From the NCBI GenBank assembly GCA_910575445.1, contig CAJTFW010000002.1, positions 418,106 through 482,105 on the forward strand: a stretch of 64,000 bases of DNA. Direction: 5' to 3'. This DNA is from Lachnospiraceae bacterium (lineage in GTDB: Bacteria > Bacillota > Clostridia > Lachnospirales > Lachnospiraceae). Of this stretch, positions 53,803 through 61,591 are shown piece by piece (position 1 is the stretch's first letter; every line of letters starts with the position of its first letter). The notes beneath the pieces are model-generated. The model saw nothing but the letters and a program-made list of their open reading frames with translations. It did no database searches and had not been told where the DNA came from. The translations under genes were made by a program, and so were the position numbers.

Positions 53803-54332
53803 ATGGGAATTTTAAAAAATCTATTCTCTAAAAAGCAGGAAGAGCCAACACCGACACCACCGCCCCAGGAAGAGCCAAAAAGGCCGAAAGGGATAATCAA
53901 GACACAGCGGCATAAACTGGATAATGTAGAAGCCCACATGAAAGATATTATGGAACTTGTGGAGGAAAACGAGGACTATAAACTTTCCAAAAAGGAAATC
54001 ATAGAAAGCGGCCTGGAAGATGAAAAAATCTATGAATATGAATTGTGCGGAAAAATAGAACTTTTGTTCGGGGGGGGGTAGAACCTATTCAAGCCTTTAT
54101 GGGTGATGTATGTATTGGAGAAATAAAGAAAGGCAGCAGGGCAAAGGTAAAAAAGCTGATAGAAAGCGGAACTATCCAGAAGATTGAAGCGGAGGTTTCC
54201 GGCGGAAATTATAAAATAGTACGATATGACAGCGGCAGGGACAAATATTTTTATGATTCGTTAGAAGATGCGTTTTGCATCACCATTGAAATCACTTACC
54301 GGGAAGAGATTAAAGAGGATGTAAAAAAATAG
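53803..54332 (+). CDS. Phage protein split at a G9 tract (92-aa frame plus 84-aa frame)
   Basis: ATG 53803 follows the gggaggaacttaac cassette. Frame 1 (MGILKNLFSKKQEEP..., Pro/Lys-rich linker, then helices) stops at 54081 immediately after nine G (54070-54078). With one more G it would read on as VEPIQAFMGDVCIGEIKKGS to 54332, giving about 177 aa. A separate start for the second half is not convincing. Function unknown; possibly phase-variable. Confidence 0.6.
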
Positions 54333-54388
54333 GACATTGGACGGCACGGATTCTTTCCGTGTCCGTTTCTTTTGGAGGGATGGATTTC

Positions 54389-55423
54389 ATGGGGAAGCAT
54401 TTAACTAAAAATGATAGGATAAAGATGGAAACAATGCTTAATTCCGGCCATAAGGTAACGGAGGTTGCGGCGTATTTGCACGTTCATAGAAGCACCATAT
54501 ACCGGGAAATGAAAAGGGGAGAATATACCCATAGAAATAGTGACTATACCGAGGAAGTGAGGTATAGCAGCGATTTGGGGCAAAAGAACCATGATTGGAA
54601 CGCCCAGGGAAAGGGGCGCAGTCTTAAAATTGGGAATGATATGCCTTTAGCTGAATACATAGAGGATAAGATTGTAAACGATAAGTATAGCCCGGAAGCC
54701 GCATTGGCAGCAGTAACCCAAAGTGGGATTGAGTTTAAGACCTCTATCAGTGTGAGGACTTTATATAGATATATAGACAATGGTATTTTCTTAAAATTAA
54801 CCAATAAGGACCTGCCGATAAAAGGGAAGAGGAAAAAGCATAATAAGAAAGTAAAGGTGCAGAAAAGAGCATCCGCCGGGGAGAGCATAGAGAACCGCCC
54901 GGAGGAAGTAAAGGACCGGGAAACCTTTGGACATTGGGAAATGGACACGGTAAAAGGAAAGCAGGGCATTACAAAGTCATGTATGCTTGTATTAACAGAA
55001 CGTAAAACCAGGGATGAAATCATCATTAAGATGCCAGACCAAAAGGCGGCAAGCGTAGTGGAAGCCCTGGACCGGTTGGAAAGGAAATGGGGCGATATGT
55101 TCCATAAAGTCTTTAGAAGTATCACCGTGGACAATGGGGTGGAGTTTGCGGACTATGAGGGGTTAGAACGGTCTGTTTTGCATGATGGGGAAAAGCGGAC
55201 CTTTCTTTTCTATTGTCACCCATATAGCAGTTGGGAGAGGGGCACAAACGAGAATAGTAACCGCCTTATCCGCCGCCATATACCAAAAGGGGAGGACTTC
55301 GAGGAAAAGCAGGATAAGGACATAGAGTATATAGAAACCTGGATAAACAACTATCCCAGGGGGATTTTGGGGTTTAAGACTTCCGCCCAACTCTTTGAAG
55401 AGGAAATCAAGAAACTGGCCTAA
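54389..55423 (+). CDS. IS30-family DDE transposase, probable phage integrase
   Basis: 344 aa. N-terminal HTH_38 (VHRSTIYREMKRG); RNase H-fold catalytic residues D in HWEMDTVKGKQG, D in ITVDNGVEF and E in RGTNENSNRLIRRHIPKG. ATG 54389 has ggaggg 10 nt upstream. No IS30-like inverted end is seen on its left side (54333-54388), so it is not a simple IS copy but the last gene of the phage. A GC hairpin at about 54340-54372 may limit its expression. Confidence 0.88.
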   Translation: MGKHLTKNDRIKMETMLNSGHKVTEVAAYLHVHRSTIYREMKRGEYTHRNSDYTEEVRYSSDLGQKNHDWNAQGKGRSLKIGNDMPLAEYIEDKIVNDKYSPEAALAAVTQSGIEFKTSISVRTLYRYIDNGIFLKLTNKDLPIKGKRKKHNKKVKVQKRASAGESIENRPEEVKDRETFGHWEMDTVKGKQGITKSCMLVLTERKTRDEIIIKMPDQKAASVVEALDRLERKWGDMFHKVFRSITVDNGVEFADYEGLERSVLHDGEKRTFLFYCHPYSSWERGTNENSNRLIRRHIPKGEDFEEKQDKDIEYIETWINNYPRGILGFKTSAQLFEEEIKKLA

Positions 55424-55436
55424 ATTTTTTCAAAAA

Positions 55437-55458
55437 GTTGTTGCATAACTATTGACAA
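55437..55458 (-). repeat. Candidate right inverted end of the phage
   Basis: Read inward from 55458: TTGTCAATAGTTATGCAACA. It resembles ends of IS30-family elements and matches the left end at 14 of 22 positions. Starts 13 nt after the transposase stop. Confidence 0.4.
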
Positions 55459-55464
55459 AATGCA

Positions 55465-55479
55465 TATTTGAAAAAAATT
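55465..55479 (+). repeat. Right copy of 15-bp direct repeat
   Basis: TATTTGAAAAAAATT, 6 nt outside the right inverted end, and part of the A-rich region before the tRNA-Leu promoter. Confidence 0.6.
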
Positions 55480-55490
55480 CAAAAAAAGTA

Positions 55491-55519
55491 TTGACGGAAG
55501 TATCTGTAGGTGCTATAAT
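55491..55519 (+). promoter_or_regulatory. Promoter of the tRNA-Leu pair
   Basis: TTGACG (55491-55496), 17 nt, TATAAT (55514-55519), preceded by A-tracts. The phage inserted only about 12-27 bp upstream, leaving the promoter whole. Confidence 0.85.
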
Positions 55520-55534
55520 ATCTATCGTTGAGTC

Positions 55535-55618
55535 GCGGAAGTGTCGGAATTGGCAGACGAGCAAGACTAAGGATCTTGTGGCCGTTAGGTCGTGTGGGTT
55601 CAAGTCCCATCTTCCGCA
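55535..55618 (+). tRNA. tRNA-Leu (anticodon AAG)
   Basis: 84 nt. Acceptor gcggaag/cttccgc, anticodon stem CAAGA/TCTTG with loop ctAAGga, long variable arm, and T arm gggttcaagtccc. CCA is not encoded. Confidence 0.93.
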
Positions 55619-55659
55619 TACAGAGAGTATGACTCTGTTTTACAAATTTCATACGGTTA

Positions 55660-55744
55660 GCGGAAGTGTCGGAATTGGCAGACGAGCAAGATTCAGGTTC
55701 TTGTGAGCGCTACGCTCGTGAGGGTTCAAGTCCCTTCTTCCGCA
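55660..55744 (+). tRNA. tRNA-Leu (anticodon CAG)
   Basis: 85 nt, closely similar to the first tRNA. Anticodon loop ttCAGgt, variable arm gagcgctacgctc, T arm ggttcaagtcc. CCA not encoded. 41 nt after the first tRNA, same transcript. Confidence 0.93.
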
Positions 55745-55751
55745 TAGAGTA

Positions 55752-55781
55752 TCCCGGAGCGAGAGGCTGCCGGGATTTTTT
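55752..55781 (+). terminator. Terminator of the tRNA operon
   Basis: tcccgg (55752-55757) pairs with ccggga (55770-55775), followed by six T. Confidence 0.8.
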
Positions 55782-55849
55782 GCATGGAAGACTTAACATT
55801 GCATAATAGAAAGTTAGAGTGGTATGATGATGGAAAAGGAGGTAGCAGG

Positions 55850-56870
55850 ATGGCGAAGTATATAATGGCATTGGATGCAGGAACGACAAGTAATCGTTGC
55901 ATTTTATTTGACAAAAACAAAACGCACTTTGTTATTTAATATACAAACTTTGGAGTGGGATAAAGAGATACTAGAAGAACTTACCATTCCGCGCTGTATG
56001 CTGCCGGAAGTAAAGCCTTCAAGCTGCATCTACGGTGAGACAGACCCTTCTTATTTTGGAGGCGCCATCCCTATCGGGGGAGCAGCCGGAGACCAGCAGG
56101 CAGCCCTTTTTGGACAGGCCTGTTTTTGTCCTGGGGAGGCAAAGAATACCTATGGAACCGGGTGCTTTTTACTGATGAATACTGGAGAACGTCCTGTATT
56201 TTCTAAAAATGGTCTGGTGACGACGATTGCCTGGGGCCTAGAAGGAAAGATAACCTATGCGCTAGAAGGCTCCGTCTTTGTCGCAGGTGCAGCGATTCAG
56301 TGGTTACGGGACGAGATGCGTCTAATCGACTCAGCAGAGGATTCTGAGTATATGGCGCAGAAAGTCTCAGATACCAATGGCTGCTACGTTATACCGGCCT
56401 TTACGGGGCTTGGAGCGCCCCATTGGGACCAATATGCCAGGGGAACCATCGTAGGCATCACAAGAGGGGTCAATAAATACCATATTATTCGGGCAACTTT
56501 GGAATCTCTCGCTTATCAGACCCACGATGTTTTAGAGGCGATGCGCGCCGATTCAGGTATTCAGTTATCTGCACTAAAAGTCGACGGCGGAGCCAGTGCC
56601 AACAATTTCCTGATGCAGACCCAGGCCGATATCATCAAAGCGCCCGTAGTACGCCCTCACTGCGTTGAGACAACTGCCATGGGTGCTGCCTATCTGGCGG
56701 GTCTGTCTACAAAGTATTGGAAAGATTTAGAAGAAATCACCCAAAACGGGAGAATGGAACATATGTTCTATCCGAAGATAGAAGAGCATGCAAGACTAGA
56801 AAAAATCAAAGGCTGGAACAAAGCCATCCGTTACTCGTTTGGCTGGTCCAATCCCCAAGACAAAGAATAA
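55850..56870 (+). pseudogene. glpK: Glycerol kinase pseudogene with internal deletion
   Basis: ATG 55850 (aaggagg upstream) encodes the true N-terminus [20 protein letters not shown], then jumps directly into sequence that normally lies about 170 residues later ([18 protein letters not shown]), in another frame, and continues to the normal C-terminus at 56870. The missing part includes much of the first actin-like lobe, so no kinase activity is expected. The second frame starts near 55875 in the frame of the C-terminal part. Confidence 0.88.
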
Positions 56871-56876
56871 AGATAA

Positions 56877-56897
56877 GGCGAGTGTTAAGCACTCGCC
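56877..56897. terminator. Bidirectional terminator
   Basis: ggcgagtg/cactcgcc with a 5-nt loop between the convergent glpK remnant and the kinase-like gene. Confidence 0.65.
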
Positions 56898-56905
56898 CAT
56901 TATTT

Positions 56906-57532
56906 CTATATATATCCCTTTTGTCTTAGATAACATTTTATCACTTCTGCCGCTTCTTCTATCGTCATATTGCCTGTATGTAAGCAAATATCGTAATTTG
57001 CGGCAACGTCCCAGGTTTTCCCAGTGTAATAGCTATAATATTTTTTTCTCTGTTTATCCGTATCCCGAATCCTTTCCACTGCTACACTGCGCTCTAGAGA
57101 AAAAGTCTTCATCATCCGCTGTACCTTGCTCTCAGAGTCTCCGCATACAAAAATCTTCACCACATGGTCGCAGTCCTTTAAGATATAGTCTGCACAACGT
57201 CCAATTATCATACAAGTCTCATTCTCTGCCAACTCCCGTATAAGCTCCGACTGAAAGCGAAACAGATTATCCGGGGATACAATATCCTTTCCAAGAGAAG
57301 GCTTTTGAACCTTGGGATTTAGGTCCTTGATAATCTTATAGAGCAGATTGTTGCCAGGACGTTCGTTGTTGACATGGAAAAATTCCTCCAGCACACCACT
57401 TTTATCCGAGACCATACGGAAAATATCTTTGTCATAATAAGGAATCCCAAGCTCCTTTGATAAAAGTTCTGCAATATTGGTCGCACCAGCACCACATTCA
57501 CGTCCAAAAGTAATCGTAAATTTTTTTGACAT
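56906..57532 (-). CDS. Cytidylate kinase-like protein
   Basis: 208 aa from ATG 57532 (MSKKFTITFGRECGAGATNI). P-loop GRECGAGAT, then a LSKELGIPYYDKDIF segment and CMIIGRCADYIL, which define the cytidylate-kinase-like family common in Firmicutes. Actual substrate unknown; distinct from housekeeping Cmk. Confidence 0.8.
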   Translation of the reverse strand: MSKKFTITFGRECGAGATNIAELLSKELGIPYYDKDIFRMVSDKSGVLEEFFHVNNERPGNNLLYKIIKDLNPKVQKPSLGKDIVSPDNLFRFQSELIRELAENETCMIIGRCADYILKDCDHVVKIFVCGDSESKVQRMMKTFSLERSVAVERIRDTDKQRKKYYSYYTGKTWDVAANYDICLHTGNMTIEEAAEVIKCYLRQKGYI

Positions 57533-57628
57533 AAACACCACCCCTTTGTGCAATCATTATGATTTTTGTTTTATTGTACCATACTAGATGGTCAAAATCA
57601 ACAAACGAAAAAAGAAGAAAAAATATTA

Positions 57629-57691
57629 TTAGCACTCATTTGCATTGAGTGCTAAAAAAATCTTGACTTTTGGGACAAAGGGGATTATATT
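57629..57691 (+). promoter_or_regulatory. Perfect CIRCE operator and htpG promoter
   Basis: TTAGCACTC-N9-GAGTGCTAA (57629-57655) is the exact HrcA operator. TTGACT (57663-57668), 17 nt, TATATT (57686-57691) follow. HrcA control of htpG is expected, unlike Bacillus subtilis where htpG is HrcA-independent. Confidence 0.9.
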
Positions 57692-57734
57692 ACTATATAA
57701 AAATAAGAATATTTTAAAGAAAGGCAGTGTGAAT

Positions 57735-59804
57735 ATGAACGAGAAACATGGTAATCTTTCGATTAACAGCGACAATATTTTTCCAATTATCAAGAAATGG
57801 CTCTATTCTGACCACGATATTTTCTTTCGTGAGTTAGTCTCCAACGGATGCGATGCGATTACAAAGCTAAAGAAATTAGATATGATGGGAGAGTATACGC
57901 TTCCAGAGAAATATAAGCCAGAAGTACAGATTTTGGTCAATCCAGATGAAAAGACCTTAAAATTTATCGACAATGGTCTTGGTATGACCGCAGAAGAAGT
58001 CGAGGAGTATATCAATCAGATTGCGTTCTCAGGAGCAACTGATTTCCTGGCACAGTATAAAGATAAGACCAACGAAGACCAGATTATCGGACATTTTGGA
58101 CTGGGATTTTATTCGGCATTTATGGTGGCGGATGAAGTGCATATTGATACCCTTTCCTATAAAGAGGGCGCAGAGCCTGTTCATTGGGAGTGTGATGGTG
58201 GTACAGAGTTCTCAATGACAGCCGGAGGAAGAACATCAGTTGGTACAGAGATTACCTTATTTTTAAATGAAGAGAGCTTAGAGTTTGCCAATGAATACCG
58301 CGCACGCGAAGTTATCTCCAAATATTGCTCCTTTATGCCTGTTGAGATTTTCCTTGCAAAAGAGAATGCGGAACAGGAATATGAGACGATTGACGAGAGT
58401 GAGCTGACAGAAGATGATGTCGTAGTAGAGCGTATTCACGAAGAAGCAAAGACCGAGGAGATTGAGAACGAGGACGGGACAAAGGAAGTTAAAGAAATCT
58501 CTCCAGCAAGAGATAAAGTAAAGATTAACAAGCGTCCGGTCTCCCTAAGCGATACAACGCCACTTTGGAGCAAGCATCCAAATGAGTGCAGTGAAGAGGA
58601 ATATAAGGAATTCTACCGCAAAGTCTTTATGGACTACAAGGAGCCACTGTTCTGGATCCACCTAAATATGGACTATCCATTTAACCTAAAGGGTATCCTG
58701 TATTTCCCGAAGATTAACACGGAGTATGAGTCCATCGAAGGCACGATTAAGCTCTACAACAACCAGGTATTTATCGCAGATAATATCAAAGAAGTAATTC
58801 CTGAGTTCTTGCTTCTGCTAAAAGGTGTGATTGATTGTCCAGACCTTCCACTGAATGTATCCAGAAGTGCTCTGCAAAACGATGGATTTGTGAAAAAAAT
58901 ATCAGACTATATCACCAAGAAAGTAGCCGATAAGTTAAGCGGTATGTGCAAGACAGACCGTGAGAACTATGAGAAATATTGGGACGATATCAATCCATTT
59001 ATCAAATTTGGCTGTATCAAAGATGAGAAGTTCTGTGAGCGCATGATGGACTATGTACTGTTTAAAGATATCGACGGAAACTATACGACGATGAAAGAGT
59101 ACTTAGGCCCGGACGCTGAGGAAGAGAAGAAAGAAGATGCACAAGAAGCAGAGCAGACTGTAGAGCCAAAAGAAGGAGAGGAGTCCGAGGAGAAAGAGCC
59201 AGAAAAGACGACGATCTATTATGTGACAGACGAAGTACAACAGAGTCAGTATATCAATATGTTCCGCGAACAGAAGATGAATGCGGTACTTTTAAAGCAT
59301 ACGATTGACAATCCATTTATCAGCCACCTAGAGGCAAAGAATGAGAAAGTAAAATTCCAGCGTATCGATGCAGATTTAACGGATTCCATGAAAGAGGAAG
59401 TCTCTGAGGAAGAGTTAAAAGAGCAAAAAGATGCACTGACCGAGCTCTTTAGGAAAGCTTTGAACAATGAGAAGCTAGAAGTAAAAGTAGAGAAGCTTAA
59501 AAATGCAAATGTATCTTCGATGATTACACTCTCCGAGGAAAGCCGCAGGATGCAAGAGATGATGAAGATGTACAATATGTATGGAATGGACCCATCAATG
59601 TATGGAAGCTCCAATATTCTGATTCTCAATGCCAACAATGCACTGGTAAAATATCTGTTTGAGCATCCTGAGAGTGAGCATGCGAATATGCTGTGCGAGC
59701 AGCTCTATGACCTGGCAATGATTAGCCATGAACCGCTTGCTCCAGAGGCTATGACAAGATTTGTCAACAGAAGCAACGAGCTTATGATGCTTCTGACCAA
59801 ATAA
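57735..59804 (+). CDS. htpG: Molecular chaperone HtpG (Hsp90)
   Basis: ATP-dependent homodimeric chaperone. 689 aa from ATG 57735 (MNEKHGNLSINSDNIFP). GHKL ATPase motifs: FRELVSNGCDAITKLK, KFIDNGLGMTAEEV and HFGLGFYSAFMVAD. An acidic Glu/Lys insert near 490-525 is a species-specific addition. C-terminal dimerisation region complete. Confidence 0.96.
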   Translation: MNEKHGNLSINSDNIFPIIKKWLYSDHDIFFRELVSNGCDAITKLKKLDMMGEYTLPEKYKPEVQILVNPDEKTLKFIDNGLGMTAEEVEEYINQIAFSGATDFLAQYKDKTNEDQIIGHFGLGFYSAFMVADEVHIDTLSYKEGAEPVHWECDGGTEFSMTAGGRTSVGTEITLFLNEESLEFANEYRAREVISKYCSFMPVEIFLAKENAEQEYETIDESELTEDDVVVERIHEEAKTEEIENEDGTKEVKEISPARDKVKINKRPVSLSDTTPLWSKHPNECSEEEYKEFYRKVFMDYKEPLFWIHLNMDYPFNLKGILYFPKINTEYESIEGTIKLYNNQVFIADNIKEVIPEFLLLLKGVIDCPDLPLNVSRSALQNDGFVKKISDYITKKVADKLSGMCKTDRENYEKYWDDINPFIKFGCIKDEKFCERMMDYVLFKDIDGNYTTMKEYLGPDAEEEKKEDAQEAEQTVEPKEGEESEEKEPEKTTIYYVTDEVQQSQYINMFREQKMNAVLLKHTIDNPFISHLEAKNEKVKFQRIDADLTDSMKEEVSEEELKEQKDALTELFRKALNNEKLEVKVEKLKNANVSSMITLSEESRRMQEMMKMYNMYGMDPSMYGSSNILILNANNALVKYLFEHPESEHANMLCEQLYDLAMISHEPLAPEAMTRFVNRSNELMMLLTK

Positions 59805-59807
59805 AAA

Positions 59808-60305
59808 TTATAGTTGTTCAAAGGGGATTCCCTGTTGACGAAGATATTTCTGGACCATGTCATCCCAGGCATGGTCCAGTTTTTTGTCCGGGGTAAAGAC
59901 CGTAAGAGAAGTACCGGTGGTACAGGTTAAAAGATGGCCGTCATAACGAAGGTTGATAAGAAGCGCGCGGACTTCATCAAGTGTAAGGGAGATGCCCGTC
60001 TGAGACAAAAGCTTCTGAGTATTCGCAGCAGACAGCTCAAAGGTAAAGCGAAAAGAGAGAGGGGTCTTTTTCCCTTTGATAAGGGTAAGGCAGAAAGGGC
60101 GCACTTCAGCCCAGAGAGAGTGTTTGCGCTCTGCTAATAACTCCTGTTCCTCCTGTGTATAATAGGAGGGATGGAGCGTACCGTCAATATGAAAGGTGTT
60201 AAAGGTGGTGATGGTGGCTTCTAGCATCAAAAAACGGTCAAAAGTATCGGTAAGTAGCAGCTTTTGCATAAAAGTCTTGGTATCAGCGATTTGCAGAGCA
60301 ATCAT
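59808..60305 (-). CDS. DUF5721 family protein
   Basis: 165 aa, MIALQIADTKTFMQKLLLTD, then FDRFLMLEATITTFNTFHID, as in DUF5721 proteins of Lachnospiraceae. Unknown function. Ends 3 bp from the end of htpG on the opposite strand. Confidence 0.7.
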   Translation of the reverse strand: MIALQIADTKTFMQKLLLTDTFDRFLMLEATITTFNTFHIDGTLHPSYYTQEEQELLAERKHSLWAEVRPFCLTLIKGKKTPLSFRFTFELSAANTQKLLSQTGISLTLDEVRALLINLRYDGHLLTCTTGTSLTVFTPDKKLDHAWDDMVQKYLRQQGIPFEQL

Positions 60306-60375
60306 AAAAAATCCTCTTTTCTATAAAATATCTTACCTGTATTATAGAAGAAATCGATAAAAAATACCAGAATAA

Positions 60376-61215
60376 TTAGATAATCATAATAATTCCGCCC
60401 TGTGCCGCATACAGTGTGCTGATTCCTCCGGTCTCTAAGATAAAGATATCTTTTACTTTTAATACTTTTTTTACTTCTTCTTTGACATACTCTGCCCGTT
60501 CTCTGTTGTTGCAGTGTACAATTCCCATCACTTTTTCTTCTGGGTTCTTTACCTCTGCCACCATGGTCTCCACCATCTGCCGAAGTGCCTTTTGCATCCC
60601 CCGCGCCTGGCCAAGCTGGATAATCACGCCCTGGTCGGTCGCTCCCATCACGGGCTTAATATTCAGAGCAGATGCCACAAATGCTTTTACGGCACTTAAG
60701 CGGCCATTTTTACGTAAATTGTCCAGTGTCTCCAACACAAAATACGTATGCATTCCAAGAATAAAGTTCTCCACAGTCTCTACAACCTGTTCAAAATCCA
60801 TGCCGGCTTCTTCACACTCTTGAATCCTCTGTGCAATCCTCGTTTCACCTGCAGATGCGGAACAGGAATTAAATACATGTACTTTTCCTTCAGGATGTTC
60901 CTCGAGATACAGATTTTTCCCAAGCTGTGCACTGTTATAGGAGCCACTAAGCTCTGCCGATAATGTCACTGCATACAGATGCTCTGCTCCACAGTCAAAC
61001 GCTTCCCGATACACTTCCGGCGAAGGACAGCTTGACTTTGGACAATTCGGGCTTGCCTTCATCTTCTTTAAAAAAGCCAAGCGGTCAAAGGTTTTATCAT
61101 CCACCACTTCTTCCCCATCAAGTTGCAAACGAAGTGCTGCATGTACGAAGTGAGAATCTCTCTCCATCTCCTCTGTAAATTCCCCACAACTGTCTACCAC
61201 AATCCTATAACTCAT
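60376..61215 (-). CDS. DegV family fatty-acid-binding protein
   Basis: 279 aa from ATG 61215 (MSYRIVVDSCGEFTEEM). Features: VTLSAELSGSYNSAQLGKN and a C-terminal VMGIVHCNNRERAEYVKE, typical of DegV/FakB proteins that carry a fatty acid to the FakA kinase. Lipid preference not readable. Confidence 0.85.
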   Translation of the reverse strand: MSYRIVVDSCGEFTEEMERDSHFVHAALRLQLDGEEVVDDKTFDRLAFLKKMKASPNCPKSSCPSPEVYREAFDCGAEHLYAVTLSAELSGSYNSAQLGKNLYLEEHPEGKVHVFNSCSASAGETRIAQRIQECEEAGMDFEQVVETVENFILGMHTYFVLETLDNLRKNGRLSAVKAFVASALNIKPVMGATDQGVIIQLGQARGMQKALRQMVETMVAEVKNPEEKVMGIVHCNNRERAEYVKEEVKKVLKVKDIFILETGGISTLYAAQGGIIMII

Positions 61216-61437
61216 AATCCCTACCATCCTGTCTTTATTTTATCCTGATTCTATCTATGAAAACCTACTGTCACAACTGGCTTTTTCTATCTTGCTATGA
61301 CATAGTTTTTATTACTATATTATCTTATCATAACATTACAGCATATGCAATATCCCATAACACTTTTCCAACCTATCTAAAATCCTTTTTAGATTATCAG
61401 CATTTTGCATAAAAATAAATGAAAATAATTAATTTTA

Positions 61438-61466
61438 TTGACAAAATTAACGTTAAAATATAGAAT
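61438..61466 (+). promoter_or_regulatory. Promoter and operator of the MFS-dehydrogenase operon
   Basis: TTGACA (61438-61443), 17 nt, TAGAAT (61461-61466). The -35 box is covered by the palindrome ttaatttt (61429-61436) / aaaattaa (61443-61450). The rest of the 376-bp gap (61216-61591) upstream of the promoter shows nothing further. Confidence 0.65.
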
Positions 61467-61482
61467 ATACATATAAAATTAT

Positions 61483-61557
61483 GAACCGAGTTCTTTAATA
61501 AAGAACAGGAAGGGAGGGCATCCGTCACAACTATCATTGATAAAAGAACACGGTTTT
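61483..61557 (+). promoter_or_regulatory. Leader with two alternative stem partners
   Basis: The arm aaccgagttcttta (near 61483) can pair with the nearby aaagaac (about 61500) or with the distal aaaagaacacggtt (about 61543-61556). Mutually exclusive pairing suggests a regulated leader; no riboswitch class recognised. Confidence 0.35.
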
Positions 61558-61591
61558 ATAAAATAAACAATACAAAATCAGGAGGTGTATG

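Larger units (their letters stand above)
21277..55464 (+). mobile_element. Siphovirus prophage carrying a DGR and an IS30-type transposase
   Basis: A complete gene set on the + strand: replication, packaging (HNH, TerS, TerL), HK97-type head, non-contractile tail with a 1037-aa tape measure, DGR, holin and endolysin, and a separate right-end operon ending in a DDE transposase. Base composition is richer in GC than both flanks and changes sharply at the ends. No tyrosine or serine recombinase gene is present. The exact ends are inferred from the 15-bp direct repeats and weak inverted ends. Confidence 0.9.

Noticed and set aside
54333..55458. Transposase as an independent IS30 insertion in the phage
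   Set aside because: No matching inverted end on its left side, no disrupted gene, and it ends exactly at the phage boundary; kept as phage gene.
55535..55618. Classical integration into the 3' end of tRNA-Leu
   Set aside because: The phage lies upstream of the tRNA promoter and the direct repeat is not part of the tRNA.
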